From an uncultured Arachnia sp. (GTDB taxonomy: Bacteria; Actinomycetota; Actinomycetes; Propionibacteriales; Propionibacteriaceae), in assembly GCA_947499145.1 (NCBI GenBank), contig CANMNB010000013.1, forward strand, positions 1 through 64,000: DNA of 64,000 bases, in the 5' to 3' direction. The position numbers and the translations under genes are program-made. Within the stretch, counting starts at the first letter, position 1, and each line of letters opens with the position of its first letter. Of this stretch, positions 50,095 through 58,068 are shown one piece after another. A model generated the notes under the pieces. The model was not told the origin of the DNA and made no database searches. It worked only from the letters and a program-made list of their open reading frames with translations.

Positions 50095-51533
50095 CGCCTC
50101 GCGTACGTTCGTGGACCTTGCGGAGGAAGCTGATCGTTGGCACGACCGCACTGGTGCTGCTCGCGCTGCTCCTCTCGGCGGTCGCAACGTTACTCGCGCT
50201 CCGGGCCTCTCTGCATGAGCGTCTCGATCAGGACGTGCGCACCGGCCTGGAACTGACCGCAGGTCCGCCAGACGCGACGCCAGGTCTCCCCGATACAAGA
50301 GGGCCGAACGGAGTCGGCCCCCGGCAACGGATCGACACCCTCGAGATTGTCTTCTCCGCCGACGGGACAGCCACCCGTTCCGCCTACGTGACTCCGGCGG
50401 GTCGTGTCGTCTCCCTGACCGACTCTCAGCTGGATGTGATCTGGTCGGAGATCCAGCACAAGCAGGAGCCGATGACCGTCGATCTCGGCGGCTCGCTCGG
50501 TTCTTTCCGCGTCGCGGCGCAAACTGTTGGTACCTTCACGGTGGTCTCCGGCCTGTCGATGCGCGACGTGACCGCGACGATGACCTCCCTCGGGGGAATC
50601 CTTGCCGTCGTCTTGGGTAGCGTATTGCTCATCGTGGTGGTTGGGACCGCGTGGTTGGTCACGCACACGATGCGCCCGCTGCGGCGGGTCGCCGACACCG
50701 CCGAGCAGGTTTCACAGCGCTCGCTCGCAGCAGGAGCGGTGACGCTGCCTGAACGCGCCGGACTCTCCGTAGATCCACGAACCGAGGTCGGGCGGGTCGG
50801 CGCAGCACTCGACACGTTGCTCGGCCATGTCGAGCAGGCGCTCGGAGCCAGGCAAGACAGCGAGGATCGGTTGCGCGCGTTCATCGCCGATGCCAGCCAC
50901 GAACTGCGCACCCCGCTCGCCTCCATCCGAGGCTATGCGCAACTCGCCCAAGAGGAGGGGGCCGAGATGACGTCGACTCAGGCACGGTCACTCGACCGGA
51001 TCGAGTCCGAGGCCAGCCGCATGGCTGCACTGGTCGAGGATCTGCTATTGCTCGCGAGGCTCGACGCGGGACAGCCACTACGACGCGAGACGGTCGATGT
51101 CGCAGTGTTGGCGATCGAGACCGCAGGCGATGCCCACGCAGCCCACCCGGATCATGATTGGCCCGTTGAGGTCGACGAATCGATCGAGATCGTCGGCGAC
51201 GAGCACCGGTTGCGCCAGGTACTCATCAACCTGCTAAGTAATGCTGGCGTGCACACCCCCGCCGGCACACAGGTAACCACCACCGTGCGACGAGAGACGG
51301 ACCAGGTCGTGGTCACCGTCGCCGATGACGGCCCCGGCATCGATCCGGCCCTGCTCCCGAAACTTTTCGACCGATTCACCCGCGGCGACGTTGCCCGCAA
51401 CCGGGCGTCGGGCAGCACCGGCCTCGGCCTGTCAATCGCAGCAGCCATCGTGCACGCCCACGGCGGGACCATTGACCTAACCAGCGACGAGAATGGCACA
51501 TGTTTCCACATCAGGTTGCCACGTTGTCCCTGA
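50091..51533 (+). CDS. Sensor histidine kinase of the island
   Basis: 480 residues, ATGA overlap with the regulator. Membrane segments ~15-36 and ~168-190, so an external sensor domain of ~130 residues; HAMP ~190-245; phospho-acceptor His270 in DASHELRTPL; N box INLLSNAGVH, G1 VADDGPGI, G2 GSTGLGLSI. Resembles the TrcS/MtrB-like kinases of actinobacteria. Last complete foreign gene before the right end. Confidence 0.91.
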   Translation: MTPRVRSWTLRRKLIVGTTALVLLALLLSAVATLLALRASLHERLDQDVRTGLELTAGPPDATPGLPDTRGPNGVGPRQRIDTLEIVFSADGTATRSAYVTPAGRVVSLTDSQLDVIWSEIQHKQEPMTVDLGGSLGSFRVAAQTVGTFTVVSGLSMRDVTATMTSLGGILAVVLGSVLLIVVVGTAWLVTHTMRPLRRVADTAEQVSQRSLAAGAVTLPERAGLSVDPRTEVGRVGAALDTLLGHVEQALGARQDSEDRLRAFIADASHELRTPLASIRGYAQLAQEEGAEMTSTQARSLDRIESEASRMAALVEDLLLLARLDAGQPLRRETVDVAVLAIETAGDAHAAHPDHDWPVEVDESIEIVGDEHRLRQVLINLLSNAGVHTPAGTQVTTTVRRETDQVVVTVADDGPGIDPALLPKLFDRFTRGDVARNRASGSTGLGLSIAAAIVHAHGGTIDLTSDENGTCFHIRLPRCP

Positions 51534-51569
51534 GATTGTTGATGTCCTCAGATATGGGGAGGCCACGAA

Positions 51570-51935
51570 TCAAAAAGGGCGACGGGGAACATTGTCGCGG
51601 GACACTTGGAGAAGCGGGGCGTGCTCGGGGATGGCCCAGTGCATGTGCTGGCGGAAGAACGTCTCATCGACGTAGACGGTCCATGACCTCAACCAGGGGT
51701 CTGGGTGGGTGGATGACACAGCTCTTGCGGAGAGAACGAGCACGTCGCCGTGGGTCAGTGCCAGCTCTCCGTCCGTCGTTTCGATTCTGGCGCGCCCGTT
51801 CATGACGTGGCTGATCTTCGCCCCGAGGTGCGCGACGGCTCCGCTTGGTGCGCGCGCAACAGTCTCGACGGCCGGCGGTCCCGTCAGTGGAGCGACGTCG
51901 GCCAGCGTGGTCTGAGTAGTGCTCCTGGTCATCAT
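51570..51935 (-). pseudogene. AraC-family regulator, N-terminal sensing domain only
   Basis: Open frame of ~121 codons from ATG 51935: cupin-type AraC ligand domain (KISHVMNGRARIETTDGELALTHGDVLVLSARAVSS ... LRSWTVYVDETFFRQHMHWAIPEHAPLLQ). It then runs into unrelated residues and stops; the HTH half is missing. The break, near 51.60 kb, coincides with the edge of the foreign block, so the gene was probably cut by an insertion or deletion. The rest of 51534-52097 holds only the promoter of the next gene. Confidence 0.7.
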
Positions 51936-52097
51936 GGTCCGGTGCGGTTCCAGCGCGATGGCTCCGTGCGTGTTCGTCGCCGTTGATGTCGATGCATCAT
52001 CTGGAGCTTTGGGATCCCAGCGAGGTCGACGATGATGTCCGCGAGTGGCTCCGCGAAGCCCATCGACGAGCGTGAGCCCCGGGCCTACTCTCGACCC

Positions 52098-52490
52098 ATG
52101 GCTCATCCCCTGATGTTCGATGCAGACGACCCGATCCTCCAACGCGTCCGTGAGATCGCCCTCGCGCTCCCGGGCGCGGCCGAGAAGGTCAGCCACGGCC
52201 GTCCGGCATTCTTCACCACGAAGGTCTTCGCCTACTACGGCGGCTCCGTCAACGTCGACGGCGTCTATGAGCAGCACGACCAGTCCCTCGTCGTACACCC
52301 CGACGAGGATGAGGCCCTATCTCTGGCCGAGGAGGACCGCTGCTACCGGCCGGCCTACCTTGGCCCCAGCGGCTGGATCGGGATCGACCTGGACGACGAC
52401 ACGGACTGGTCGGAGGTCGGGGAGCTCATCGAGGCGTCCTACCGGATGACCGCCGGCCGACGCCACGTCGCGGAGCTCGACTCGCGATGA
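52098..52490 (+). CDS. MmcQ/YjbR family protein, copy 2
   Basis: 130 residues, ~77% identical to copy 1 (42768). Starts MAHPLMFDADDP, shares AEKVSHGRPAFFTTKVFAYYGG and YLGPSGWIGIDLDD. TACTCT box 9 bp before ATG 52098, so leaderless. Ends 19 bp before the right tRNA repeat, exactly as copy 1 ends before the left one. Shorter than the open frame from 52032. Confidence 0.87.
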   Translation: MAHPLMFDADDPILQRVREIALALPGAAEKVSHGRPAFFTTKVFAYYGGSVNVDGVYEQHDQSLVVHPDEDEALSLAEEDRCYRPAYLGPSGWIGIDLDDDTDWSEVGELIEASYRMTAGRRHVAELDSR

Positions 52491-52509
52491 CATGGGGCCT
52501 GCAGGACTG

Positions 52510-52558
52510 GCTCCCCGGGTAGGAGTCGAACCTACTTCGCTAATCCTGATTCAAAGTC
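52510..52558. repeat. Right 49-bp direct repeat within tRNA-Gln
   Basis: Identical to 43184-43232. Lies inside the complete tRNA gene (its 3' half), so this end regenerates a functional tRNA and the left copy is the displaced fragment. Confidence 0.85.
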
Positions 52559-52589
52559 AGGCGGGCCCTGCCGAAAGACCAACCGGGGA
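52511..52589 (-). tRNA. tRNA-Gln (anticodon TTG)
   Basis: Read on the minus strand: acceptor TCCCCGG pairs with CCGGGGA, anticodon arm CCTGA-CTTTGAA-TCAGG gives anticodon TTG, T-arm GTAGG-TTCGACT-CCTAC, G discriminator, CCA encoded at 52508-52510. The D-arm is less regular and the variable region is ~9 nt, a bit long. Gln is by anticodon; identity otherwise not checked. Confidence 0.85.
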
Positions 52590-52733
52590 ACGGTCCGCTC
52601 GGGACCTTCGACCAGCTTAGTCGTTGGCACCGCGCCGGGGCCAACGGCGCGAGGCCGTTCTCCACAGCCCCTCGGCATTCTGGTCGGAGGCCCGTGGCTG
52701 CACCCATCATGGATGTGACGAGAGAGGACGACG

Positions 52734-53336
52734 ATGACCACAGAGACGTTCCGGTGCTTCGGGACCGGTGACCCGCTGTACGAGCAGTACCACGACGAGG
52801 AGTGGGGCCGGCCCATCGAGGACGGCCCGGATGAGAGACACCTCCTTGAGCGCATCGGGCTCGAGGGTTTCCAATCCGGGCTCAGCTGGATCACCGTGCT
52901 CCGGAAGCGAGAGGCCTTCCGGGAAGCATTCCACGGCTTCGAGCCGGCGAAGGTCGCAGCCATGACGAACGAGGACGTCGAACGGTTGCGCGAGGACCCG
53001 GCGATCATCCGCAATCGCGCCAAGATCGAGGCAACCATCGGGAATGCGCAGGCCCTGCTGCGGCTCCACGAGGACGGCGTTCGCCTGACGGACCTCTACG
53101 CCCAGCACGCTCCCCCGGAGCGGGACGAGCCGCCCTTGGACTGGAAGGAGGTGCCAGGCACCACGGACGGATCCTTCGCCCTGTCGAAGCTCCTGCGCCG
53201 CCACGGCTTCCGCTTCGTCGGGCCCACCACCATCTACGCCACCATGCAGGCCATCGGCCTGGTCAACGACCACCTGGCCCAGTGCCCGGTGCGCGACGCG
53301 GTGGATCGGGAACGGCGGGCATCGGTCGCGACGTGA
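52734..53336 (+). CDS. tag: DNA-3-methyladenine glycosylase I
   Basis: 200 residues. Removes 3-methyladenine from DNA. Family signature: RCFGTGDPLYEQYHDEEWG with Cys8 and His20 and the C-terminal HLAQCPV supply the Zn ligands; GLEGFQSGLSWITVLRKREAFREAF is the conserved active-site helix. TetR gene starts 12 bp later and may be cotranscribed. The 144 bp before it hold only a probable promoter. Confidence 0.95.
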   Translation: MTTETFRCFGTGDPLYEQYHDEEWGRPIEDGPDERHLLERIGLEGFQSGLSWITVLRKREAFREAFHGFEPAKVAAMTNEDVERLREDPAIIRNRAKIEATIGNAQALLRLHEDGVRLTDLYAQHAPPERDEPPLDWKEVPGTTDGSFALSKLLRRHGFRFVGPTTIYATMQAIGLVNDHLAQCPVRDAVDRERRASVAT

Positions 53337-53348
53337 GAGACTGGCGGG

Positions 53349-54041
53349 GTGACCAGCGCCTCACCATCTCGCGCCCGCCGATCCCGGGTACGCATGACGG
53401 CTGCCCAGCGCCGCGAGCAACTCCTGGAGATCGCTCGTGAGCTGTTCGCCGAGCGGGGCTACGAGGGAACCTCGGTGGAGGAGATCGCGGCCCGCGCCGG
53501 TGTGAGCAAGCCTGTCGTCTACGAGCATTTCGGAGGCAAGGAGGGCGCCTACGCCGTCGTCGTCGACCGCGAGGTTCGGACCCTTCACGACTCCATCCGG
53601 GCCGCACTGACCACCCCAGGCGCCGGCTCCCGGGAACTGCTGGAGCGTGGCGCCATGGCTCTGCTGGACTACATCGACGAGCGGCCCGACGGGTTCCGGA
53701 TCGTCGCCAGGGACTCGTCCATCGGACATCCAACGGGTTCGTTCGCCTCCATCCTCAGCGACATCGCCGTCCAGGTGGAAGACATCCTGGAGGGCGAGTT
53801 CTCCAAGCTTGGCCACGACCCCAAGTTCGCCGGTCTCTACGCCCAGGCCCTCGTCGGCCTCGTCGCCATGACGGGCCAGCAGTGGTTGGAGAACCGCGAG
53901 CCGGACCGCCTCGTCGTCGCCCGGCACCTCATCAACCTCGCCTGGAACGGCATGGCGCACCTGAAGCCCGACCCCAAGCTCATCACGGAGTCCATCGACC
54001 GGCGCCGCCTCGAGGAACTCGACGGAGAAGAAGCCTCCTAA
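53349..54041 (+). CDS. TetR-family transcriptional regulator
   Basis: 230 residues from GTG 53349 (weak ribosome site; ATG 53394 is an alternative). HTH in RREQLLEIARELFAERGYEGTSVEEIAARAGVSKPVVYEHFGGKEGAYAVVV. C-terminal ligand domain with FRIVARDSSIGHPTGSFASI and a dimer helix, like SACE_7040-type regulators. Ligand unknown. Ends overlapping the convergent MarR gene by 4 bp. Confidence 0.9.
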   Translation: MTSASPSRARRSRVRMTAAQRREQLLEIARELFAERGYEGTSVEEIAARAGVSKPVVYEHFGGKEGAYAVVVDREVRTLHDSIRAALTTPGAGSRELLERGAMALLDYIDERPDGFRIVARDSSIGHPTGSFASILSDIAVQVEDILEGEFSKLGHDPKFAGLYAQALVGLVAMTGQQWLENREPDRLVVARHLINLAWNGMAHLKPDPKLITESIDRRRLEELDGEEAS

Positions 54042-54550
54042 GAGTCCTGAGGGACGAGGGCGAGGCTCAGGCGTCGCAGCAGCGCGGCCAGCGTGTCACG
54101 GTCGCCTCCCGACCAGCCGTCCAGCAGTTCCTGCTCCAGCGCCAACAGCGCGCTCAGGGCGCCATCCACCAGTTCCCGTCCCGTGGAGGTCAACCCGACC
54201 ACGGCCGCGCGTCGGTCGTGCGGCGCGACCTCACGCGTCACCAGTCCTCGGGCGCGCAGGCGGTCGATGCGGTTCGTCATGGTCCCGGACGTGACGTGGG
54301 TCAGCCGCATCAACTGTCCCGGCGACAGGCGGTAGGGCTCCCCCGCCCGGCGCAGCGCCGCGAGCACGTCGAACTCCCACGGTTCCAGGCCTCGCTCCGC
54401 GAACGTGTGCTTCCGTGCCGTGTCGAGGACCTGCGCGAGGCGGTCGATGCGGGACCACACGTGCATGGGCGCCACGTCGAGGTCAGGCCTCTCCGTGTGC
54501 CAGGCGGCGACGACGCCGTCGACCTCGTCATGACCGTGATCGCGCGTCAC
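54038..54550 (-). CDS. MarR-family transcriptional regulator
   Basis: 170 residues from GTG 54550, overlapping the ispE stop by 4 bp (GTGA). Winged helix: LSPGQLMRLTHVTSGTMTNRIDRLRARGLVTREVAPHDRRAAVVGLTSTGRELVD. Long N-terminal helix for dimerisation. Probably cotranscribed with the ispE cluster. Confidence 0.9.
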   Translation of the reverse strand: MTRDHGHDEVDGVVAAWHTERPDLDVAPMHVWSRIDRLAQVLDTARKHTFAERGLEPWEFDVLAALRRAGEPYRLSPGQLMRLTHVTSGTMTNRIDRLRARGLVTREVAPHDRRAAVVGLTSTGRELVDGALSALLALEQELLDGWSGGDRDTLAALLRRLSLALVPQDS

Positions 54551-55449
54551 CCGACCACCTTCGCGCCCTCGACGGGTCCGTGCGCCATCCGCACGGCCCG
54601 AACTCCCGAGAACACGGAGAGCGCCTCGGCCACGAGCTCCGCCCGTTCCGGTGAATCGGCGAGGAACGCGCACGTGGGTCCGGAGCCGCTGACGATCGCA
54701 CCCGCCGCCCCGGCGTCGAGTCCCAGCTGGAGCGTGGCCTCCAGGGTGGGTTGCAACCGGACGGCCGCGTCCGCAAGATCGTTGACCATGGCCGCGCCCA
54801 CCGCCGCGACATCGCCCTCGGCCAGAGCCGCCAGCAGCTCCACCGGGATGTCGGTCGGTCGTGGCTCACTGACCCTGTCGAACTCCCGGAACACTGCCGG
54901 CGTCGACAACCCGCCGTGGGACAGGGCCAGCACCCAGTGGTAGGTGCCGCGCGTCATCACCGGGAGGATCTCATCGCCGCGGCCCGTGCCGATCGCGGTG
55001 CCGCCGTGGAGGAGGAACGGCACGTCGGCCCCCAGTTCGGCGCCGATCTCGTGCAGTTCGTCCAACGACGCCCCGAGGCGCCAGAGCTCGTTGCAGGCCA
55101 CCAGCACAGCCGCTGCGTCCGCCGATCCACCGGCCATGCCGCCCGCCACCGGGATCCGCTTGCGGATCGTCATGGTGCAGCCCGCACCCTCCACCTCGAA
55201 CCGCGACGCCATGAGCTTCGCCGCTCGCGTGGCGAGGTTGGTGTCGTCGGTGGGCAGGAACGCGGACCCTTCACCGCGGAACGTCAGGCGGTAGACGCCC
55301 GGGCGGCCGGCCTCCACCGTCACCTCGTCGGTGAGGGACAGGGCTTGGAAGACCGTGCCCAATCGGTGGTAGCCATGCTCGTCGGTCTCCCCGACGCGGA
55401 GCGCGAGGTTCACCTTTGCCGGCACCCGGACCCGCACGGCGTTGCTCAC
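54547..55449 (-). CDS. ispE: 4-diphosphocytidyl-2-C-methyl-D-erythritol kinase
   Basis: 300 residues, GTG start. GHMP kinase of the MEP isoprenoid pathway. PAKVNLALRVG at the N-terminus, ATP loop PVAGGMAGGSADAAA, DVPFLLHGGTAIGTGRGDEI and C-terminal GSGPTCAF. Follows rsmA by 9 bp; the rsmA-ispE order is typical of actinobacteria. Confidence 0.96.
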   Translation of the reverse strand: MSNAVRVRVPAKVNLALRVGETDEHGYHRLGTVFQALSLTDEVTVEAGRPGVYRLTFRGEGSAFLPTDDTNLATRAAKLMASRFEVEGAGCTMTIRKRIPVAGGMAGGSADAAAVLVACNELWRLGASLDELHEIGAELGADVPFLLHGGTAIGTGRGDEILPVMTRGTYHWVLALSHGGLSTPAVFREFDRVSEPRPTDIPVELLAALAEGDVAAVGAAMVNDLADAAVRLQPTLEATLQLGLDAGAAGAIVSGSGPTCAFLADSPERAELVAEALSVFSGVRAVRMAHGPVEGAKVVG

Positions 55450-55458
55450 GCTTCGAAC

Positions 55459-56331
55459 CTAGCGCACCGCCTCCGCGTCGGGGAACAGTTGTTCGGCGAC
55501 GGCGGCGAAGGCGGCCACGTCCAGCATCTCGCCGCGAACTTGCGGGTCGACGCCGGCAGCCTCGATCGCCTGGGACGCGGCGGACGCGGACCCGGCGATG
55601 CCGGCCAGCGCGGCACGCAGCATCTTGCGGCGCTGGGAGAACGCGGCGTCGATGACCTGGAACACCTGCCGACGCGTGGCCGTCGTGATCGGCGGCTCGC
55701 GCCGCTCGATCCGGACCAATCCGGACTCCACGTTCGGGACCGGCCAGAACACCGTGGGCGGTACGGTCCCCACCCGCGACGACGACGCGTACCAGGCGAG
55801 CTTCGCACTGGGCACCCCGTAGGTCTTGCTGCCGGGCGGCGCGACCAGCCTGTCGGCCACTTCGAGTTGCACCATCACCAGGCCACGCTGCCAGCTGGGG
55901 AACCGCTCGAGCAGGTGCAGGATCACCGGCACCGAGACGTTGTAGGGCAGGTTCGCGACCACCGCCGTCGGCTCCCGGCCGGGGAGCGCCTCGATGTGCA
56001 GGGCGTCGCCCTCGACGACGGTCAGCCGTGACGCGACCTCCTCGCCCATCCGCTCACGCGCGGTCGTCTCCAGCTGACGGGCCAAGGACTGCTCGATCTC
56101 GATCGCCACCACCTCGTCGGCCACCTCGAGCAGACCGAGCGTCAGGGAACCGAGCCCCGGTCCGACCTCGACGACCACGTCGCCCGCCCCCACGCCCGAC
56201 AGGGAGACGATGCGGCGCACCGTGTTGGGGTCGATGACGAAGTTCTGGCCGCGCTGCTTGGTGGGGCGCAGGTCCAGCTGCGCGGCCAGGCGGCGCACCG
56301 AGTTCGGGTCCAGCAGTCCGCGCTCAGGCAT
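55459..56331 (-). CDS. rsmA: 16S rRNA dimethyladenosine transferase (KsgA)
   Basis: 290 residues. Dimethylates two adjacent adenosines near the 3' end of 16S r[19 protein letters not shown] start, SAM motif [11 protein letters not shown], catalytic NLPY ([14 protein letters not shown]), then [13 protein letters not shown]. Its start overlaps the tatD stop by 8 bp. Confidence 0.96.
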   Translation of the reverse strand: MPERGLLDPNSVRRLAAQLDLRPTKQRGQNFVIDPNTVRRIVSLSGVGAGDVVVEVGPGLGSLTLGLLEVADEVVAIEIEQSLARQLETTARERMGEEVASRLTVVEGDALHIEALPGREPTAVVANLPYNVSVPVILHLLERFPSWQRGLVMVQLEVADRLVAPPGSKTYGVPSAKLAWYASSSRVGTVPPTVFWPVPNVESGLVRIERREPPITTATRRQVFQVIDAAFSQRRKMLRAALAGIAGSASAASQAIEAAGVDPQVRGEMLDVAAFAAVAEQLFPDAEAVR

Positions 56332-57196
56332 CGCTTCCCCACGACCTGCCGTACGCGGCGTCGGTGTTGGCGACGACGGCGTCGCAGAACTCCTCCAGGC
56401 CGACGCCGAGGAGCTCGGCCAAGAACCGCACCGTGTGAGGCATGAGGTATGGCGAGTTCGCCTTCCCCCGGCAGGGCTTCGGGGTCAGGTAGGGGGCGTC
56501 CGTCTCCACCAGGATTCTGTCCAGCGGCGTGGCGAGAGCGGCCTCCCGCAACGCCTCCGCAGACCCGAACGTCACGACCCCCGGGAAGCTCAACCAGTAG
56601 CCACGCTCGGCGCAGCGGCGGGCGAAGTCCGCGTCGCCGGAGAAGCAGTGCATCACCACCCGCTCGGGTCGGCGCGGCACGTCATCCAGGACGGCGAGGA
56701 TGTCGTCGTGGGCGTCGCGGTCGTGGATCACCAGCGTCAGGTCGAGTTCGGAAGCCAGCTCGATGTGGGCGCGGAAGGAATGGGCCTGGGCCGCCTTCCC
56801 GTCCCCGGATCGGGTGCGGTAGTAGTCGAGGCCCGTCTCGCCGATCGCCCGGACACCGGCCTGGCGGGCGATCTCGTGGATCTCACCGATCGCCGCGTCC
56901 AGCCCGGCGGTGCCGTCGCGCTCCGCCAACCGGGCGGCGTCGTTGGGGTGGATGGCCACCGCGGCCACCACGCGCGGGTCGCGCTGCGCCAGCTCGGCCG
57001 CCTGCCGGGACGAGGCGACGTCGGTCCCCACCTCGACCACGCGACCGACGCCCACCGACGCGGCCAGGTCGAGCGCGTCGGCCACCCGCAGCCCGGAGTA
57101 CTCCTCCGTCGAGAACAGGTGGGTGTGGTTGTCCACCATCGGGCGCGGCAGCGCCTCCGGGAGTTCCGGGAGCCCCAACTCCTCCAGCACGCTCAC
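56324..57196 (-). CDS. tatD: TatD-family metal-dependent DNase
   Basis: 290 residues, GTG start directly at the rsmI stop. Amidohydrolase fold: [35 protein letters not shown] and VETDAPYL supply metal ligands. Nuclease that may act in DNA repair or breakdown. Leftward operon rsmI-tatD-rsmA-ispE-marR. Confidence 0.93.
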   Translation of the reverse strand: MSVLEELGLPELPEALPRPMVDNHTHLFSTEEYSGLRVADALDLAASVGVGRVVEVGTDVASSRQAAELAQRDPRVVAAVAIHPNDAARLAERDGTAGLDAAIGEIHEIARQAGVRAIGETGLDYYRTRSGDGKAAQAHSFRAHIELASELDLTLVIHDRDAHDDILAVLDDVPRRPERVVMHCFSGDADFARRCAERGYWLSFPGVVTFGSAEALREAALATPLDRILVETDAPYLTPKPCRGKANSPYLMPHTVRFLAELLGVGLEEFCDAVVANTDAAYGRSWGSDA

Positions 57197-58045
57197 TCAG
57201 GACTCCTTCCGCGCGGCCAGCGCCGCCTCGTACAGCGCCTTGCGGTTGGCGCCCGTCGCCTCAGCGACGTCACGCACCGCCCCGGACAGCTTCTCACCCA
57301 TCGCCACCCGCTCGTCGACCTGCTCGAGGGCGAGCCCCAAGGGGTCTCCGGTCTCCGGGGCGCCGGCGACGACGACCGTCACCTCGCCACGCACCCCGTC
57401 GGCTGCCCAGTCCCGGAGTTCGGCGAGGGTTCCCCGGATGATCTCCTCGTGCGGCTTGGTGAGTTCCCGGCAGACCACCGCCTGCCGCTCCTCACCCAGC
57501 ACCTCCGCGGCATCGGTGAGCAGCTCCTGCAGCCGGTGCGGGGCCTCGAACAAGACGGTGGTGCGAGGCTCGCGCGCCAGACCCGCGAGGCGTGTGCGCC
57601 GTTCGCCGGACTTGCGCGGCAGGAACCCCTCGAAGCAGAACCGGTCGGTCGCCAGGCCGGAGACGGCGAGCGCGGTCAGGACCGCTGACGGCCCGGGTAC
57701 GGCCGTCACCCGCTGCCCACGGTCGATGCAGGCCCGTACCACGCGGTAGCCCGGGTCGCTGACCGACGGCATTCCGGCGTCGGTGACCAGCGCCACGCGG
57801 CTGCCGTCGGCGACGGCGTCCGCCAGCTCCGCCGCCCGCGTGGCCTCGTTGCCCTCGAAGTACGAGACGATCCGGCCCTCCGCGGAAATACCCAGCCGTC
57901 GCAGCAGCGTGACCAGTCGACGGGTGTCCTCGGCGGCGACGACGTCGGCCCCGGCCAGCAGGTCCCGGAGCGCGGGGCTCGCGTCACGGTGCGAGCCGAT
58001 GGGGGTCGCGGCCAGCACGAGCGCGCCGGTGGGTTCGGGGGTCAT
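57197..58045 (-). CDS. rsmI: 16S rRNA 2'-O-ribose C1402 methyltransferase
   Basis: 282 residues from ATG 58045 (a 58078 start would extend into the opposite promoter). Tetrapyrrole-methylase-like fold: LVLAATPIGSHRD, AAEDTRRLVTLLRR, YFEGNE, ALVTDAGMPSVSDPGYRVV, GPSAVLTALAVSG. Methylates 16S C1402. A minus-strand TAGGCT box 7 bp before the ATG implies a leaderless mRNA. Head-to-head with the mannosyltransferase gene. Confidence 0.95.
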   Translation of the reverse strand: MTPEPTGALVLAATPIGSHRDASPALRDLLAGADVVAAEDTRRLVTLLRRLGISAEGRIVSYFEGNEATRAAELADAVADGSRVALVTDAGMPSVSDPGYRVVRACIDRGQRVTAVPGPSAVLTALAVSGLATDRFCFEGFLPRKSGERRTRLAGLAREPRTTVLFEAPHRLQELLTDAAEVLGEERQAVVCRELTKPHEEIIRGTLAELRDWAADGVRGEVTVVVAGAPETGDPLGLALEQVDERVAMGEKLSGAVRDVAEATGANRKALYEAALAARKES

Positions 58046-58068
58046 GGCCCTCAGCCTAGAATGCCTGC
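58046..58068. promoter_or_regulatory. 23-bp divergent leaderless promoters of rsmI and the Pmt gene
   Basis: The two start codons are only 23 bp apart. Rightward -10 TAGAAT (58057-58062) precedes GTG 58069 by 6 bp; leftward -10 TAGGCT (58052-58057) precedes ATG 58045 by 6 bp. They share a base, so the two polymerases cannot bind at once. Confidence 0.65.

Larger units (their letters stand above)
43184..52558. mobile_element. Genomic island flanked by tRNA-Gln repeats
   Basis: About 9.3 kb between the two 49-bp repeats. The DNA from ~43.3 to ~51.5 kb is visibly less GC-rich than its surroundings and carries genes (CotH, DUF4353, VTC, DUF4956, a two-component pair) unrelated to the neighbours. 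No integrase, transposase or excisionase gene is recognisable, so the element is probably immobile or decayed. The right boundary is unclear: a truncated AraC gene (51570) suggests another junction near 51.55-51.6 kb. Confidence 0.65.

Noticed and set aside
51936-52298. Upstream extension of the AraC fragment
   Set aside because: It is antisense to yjbR copy 2, and the homologous part begins at ATG 51935.
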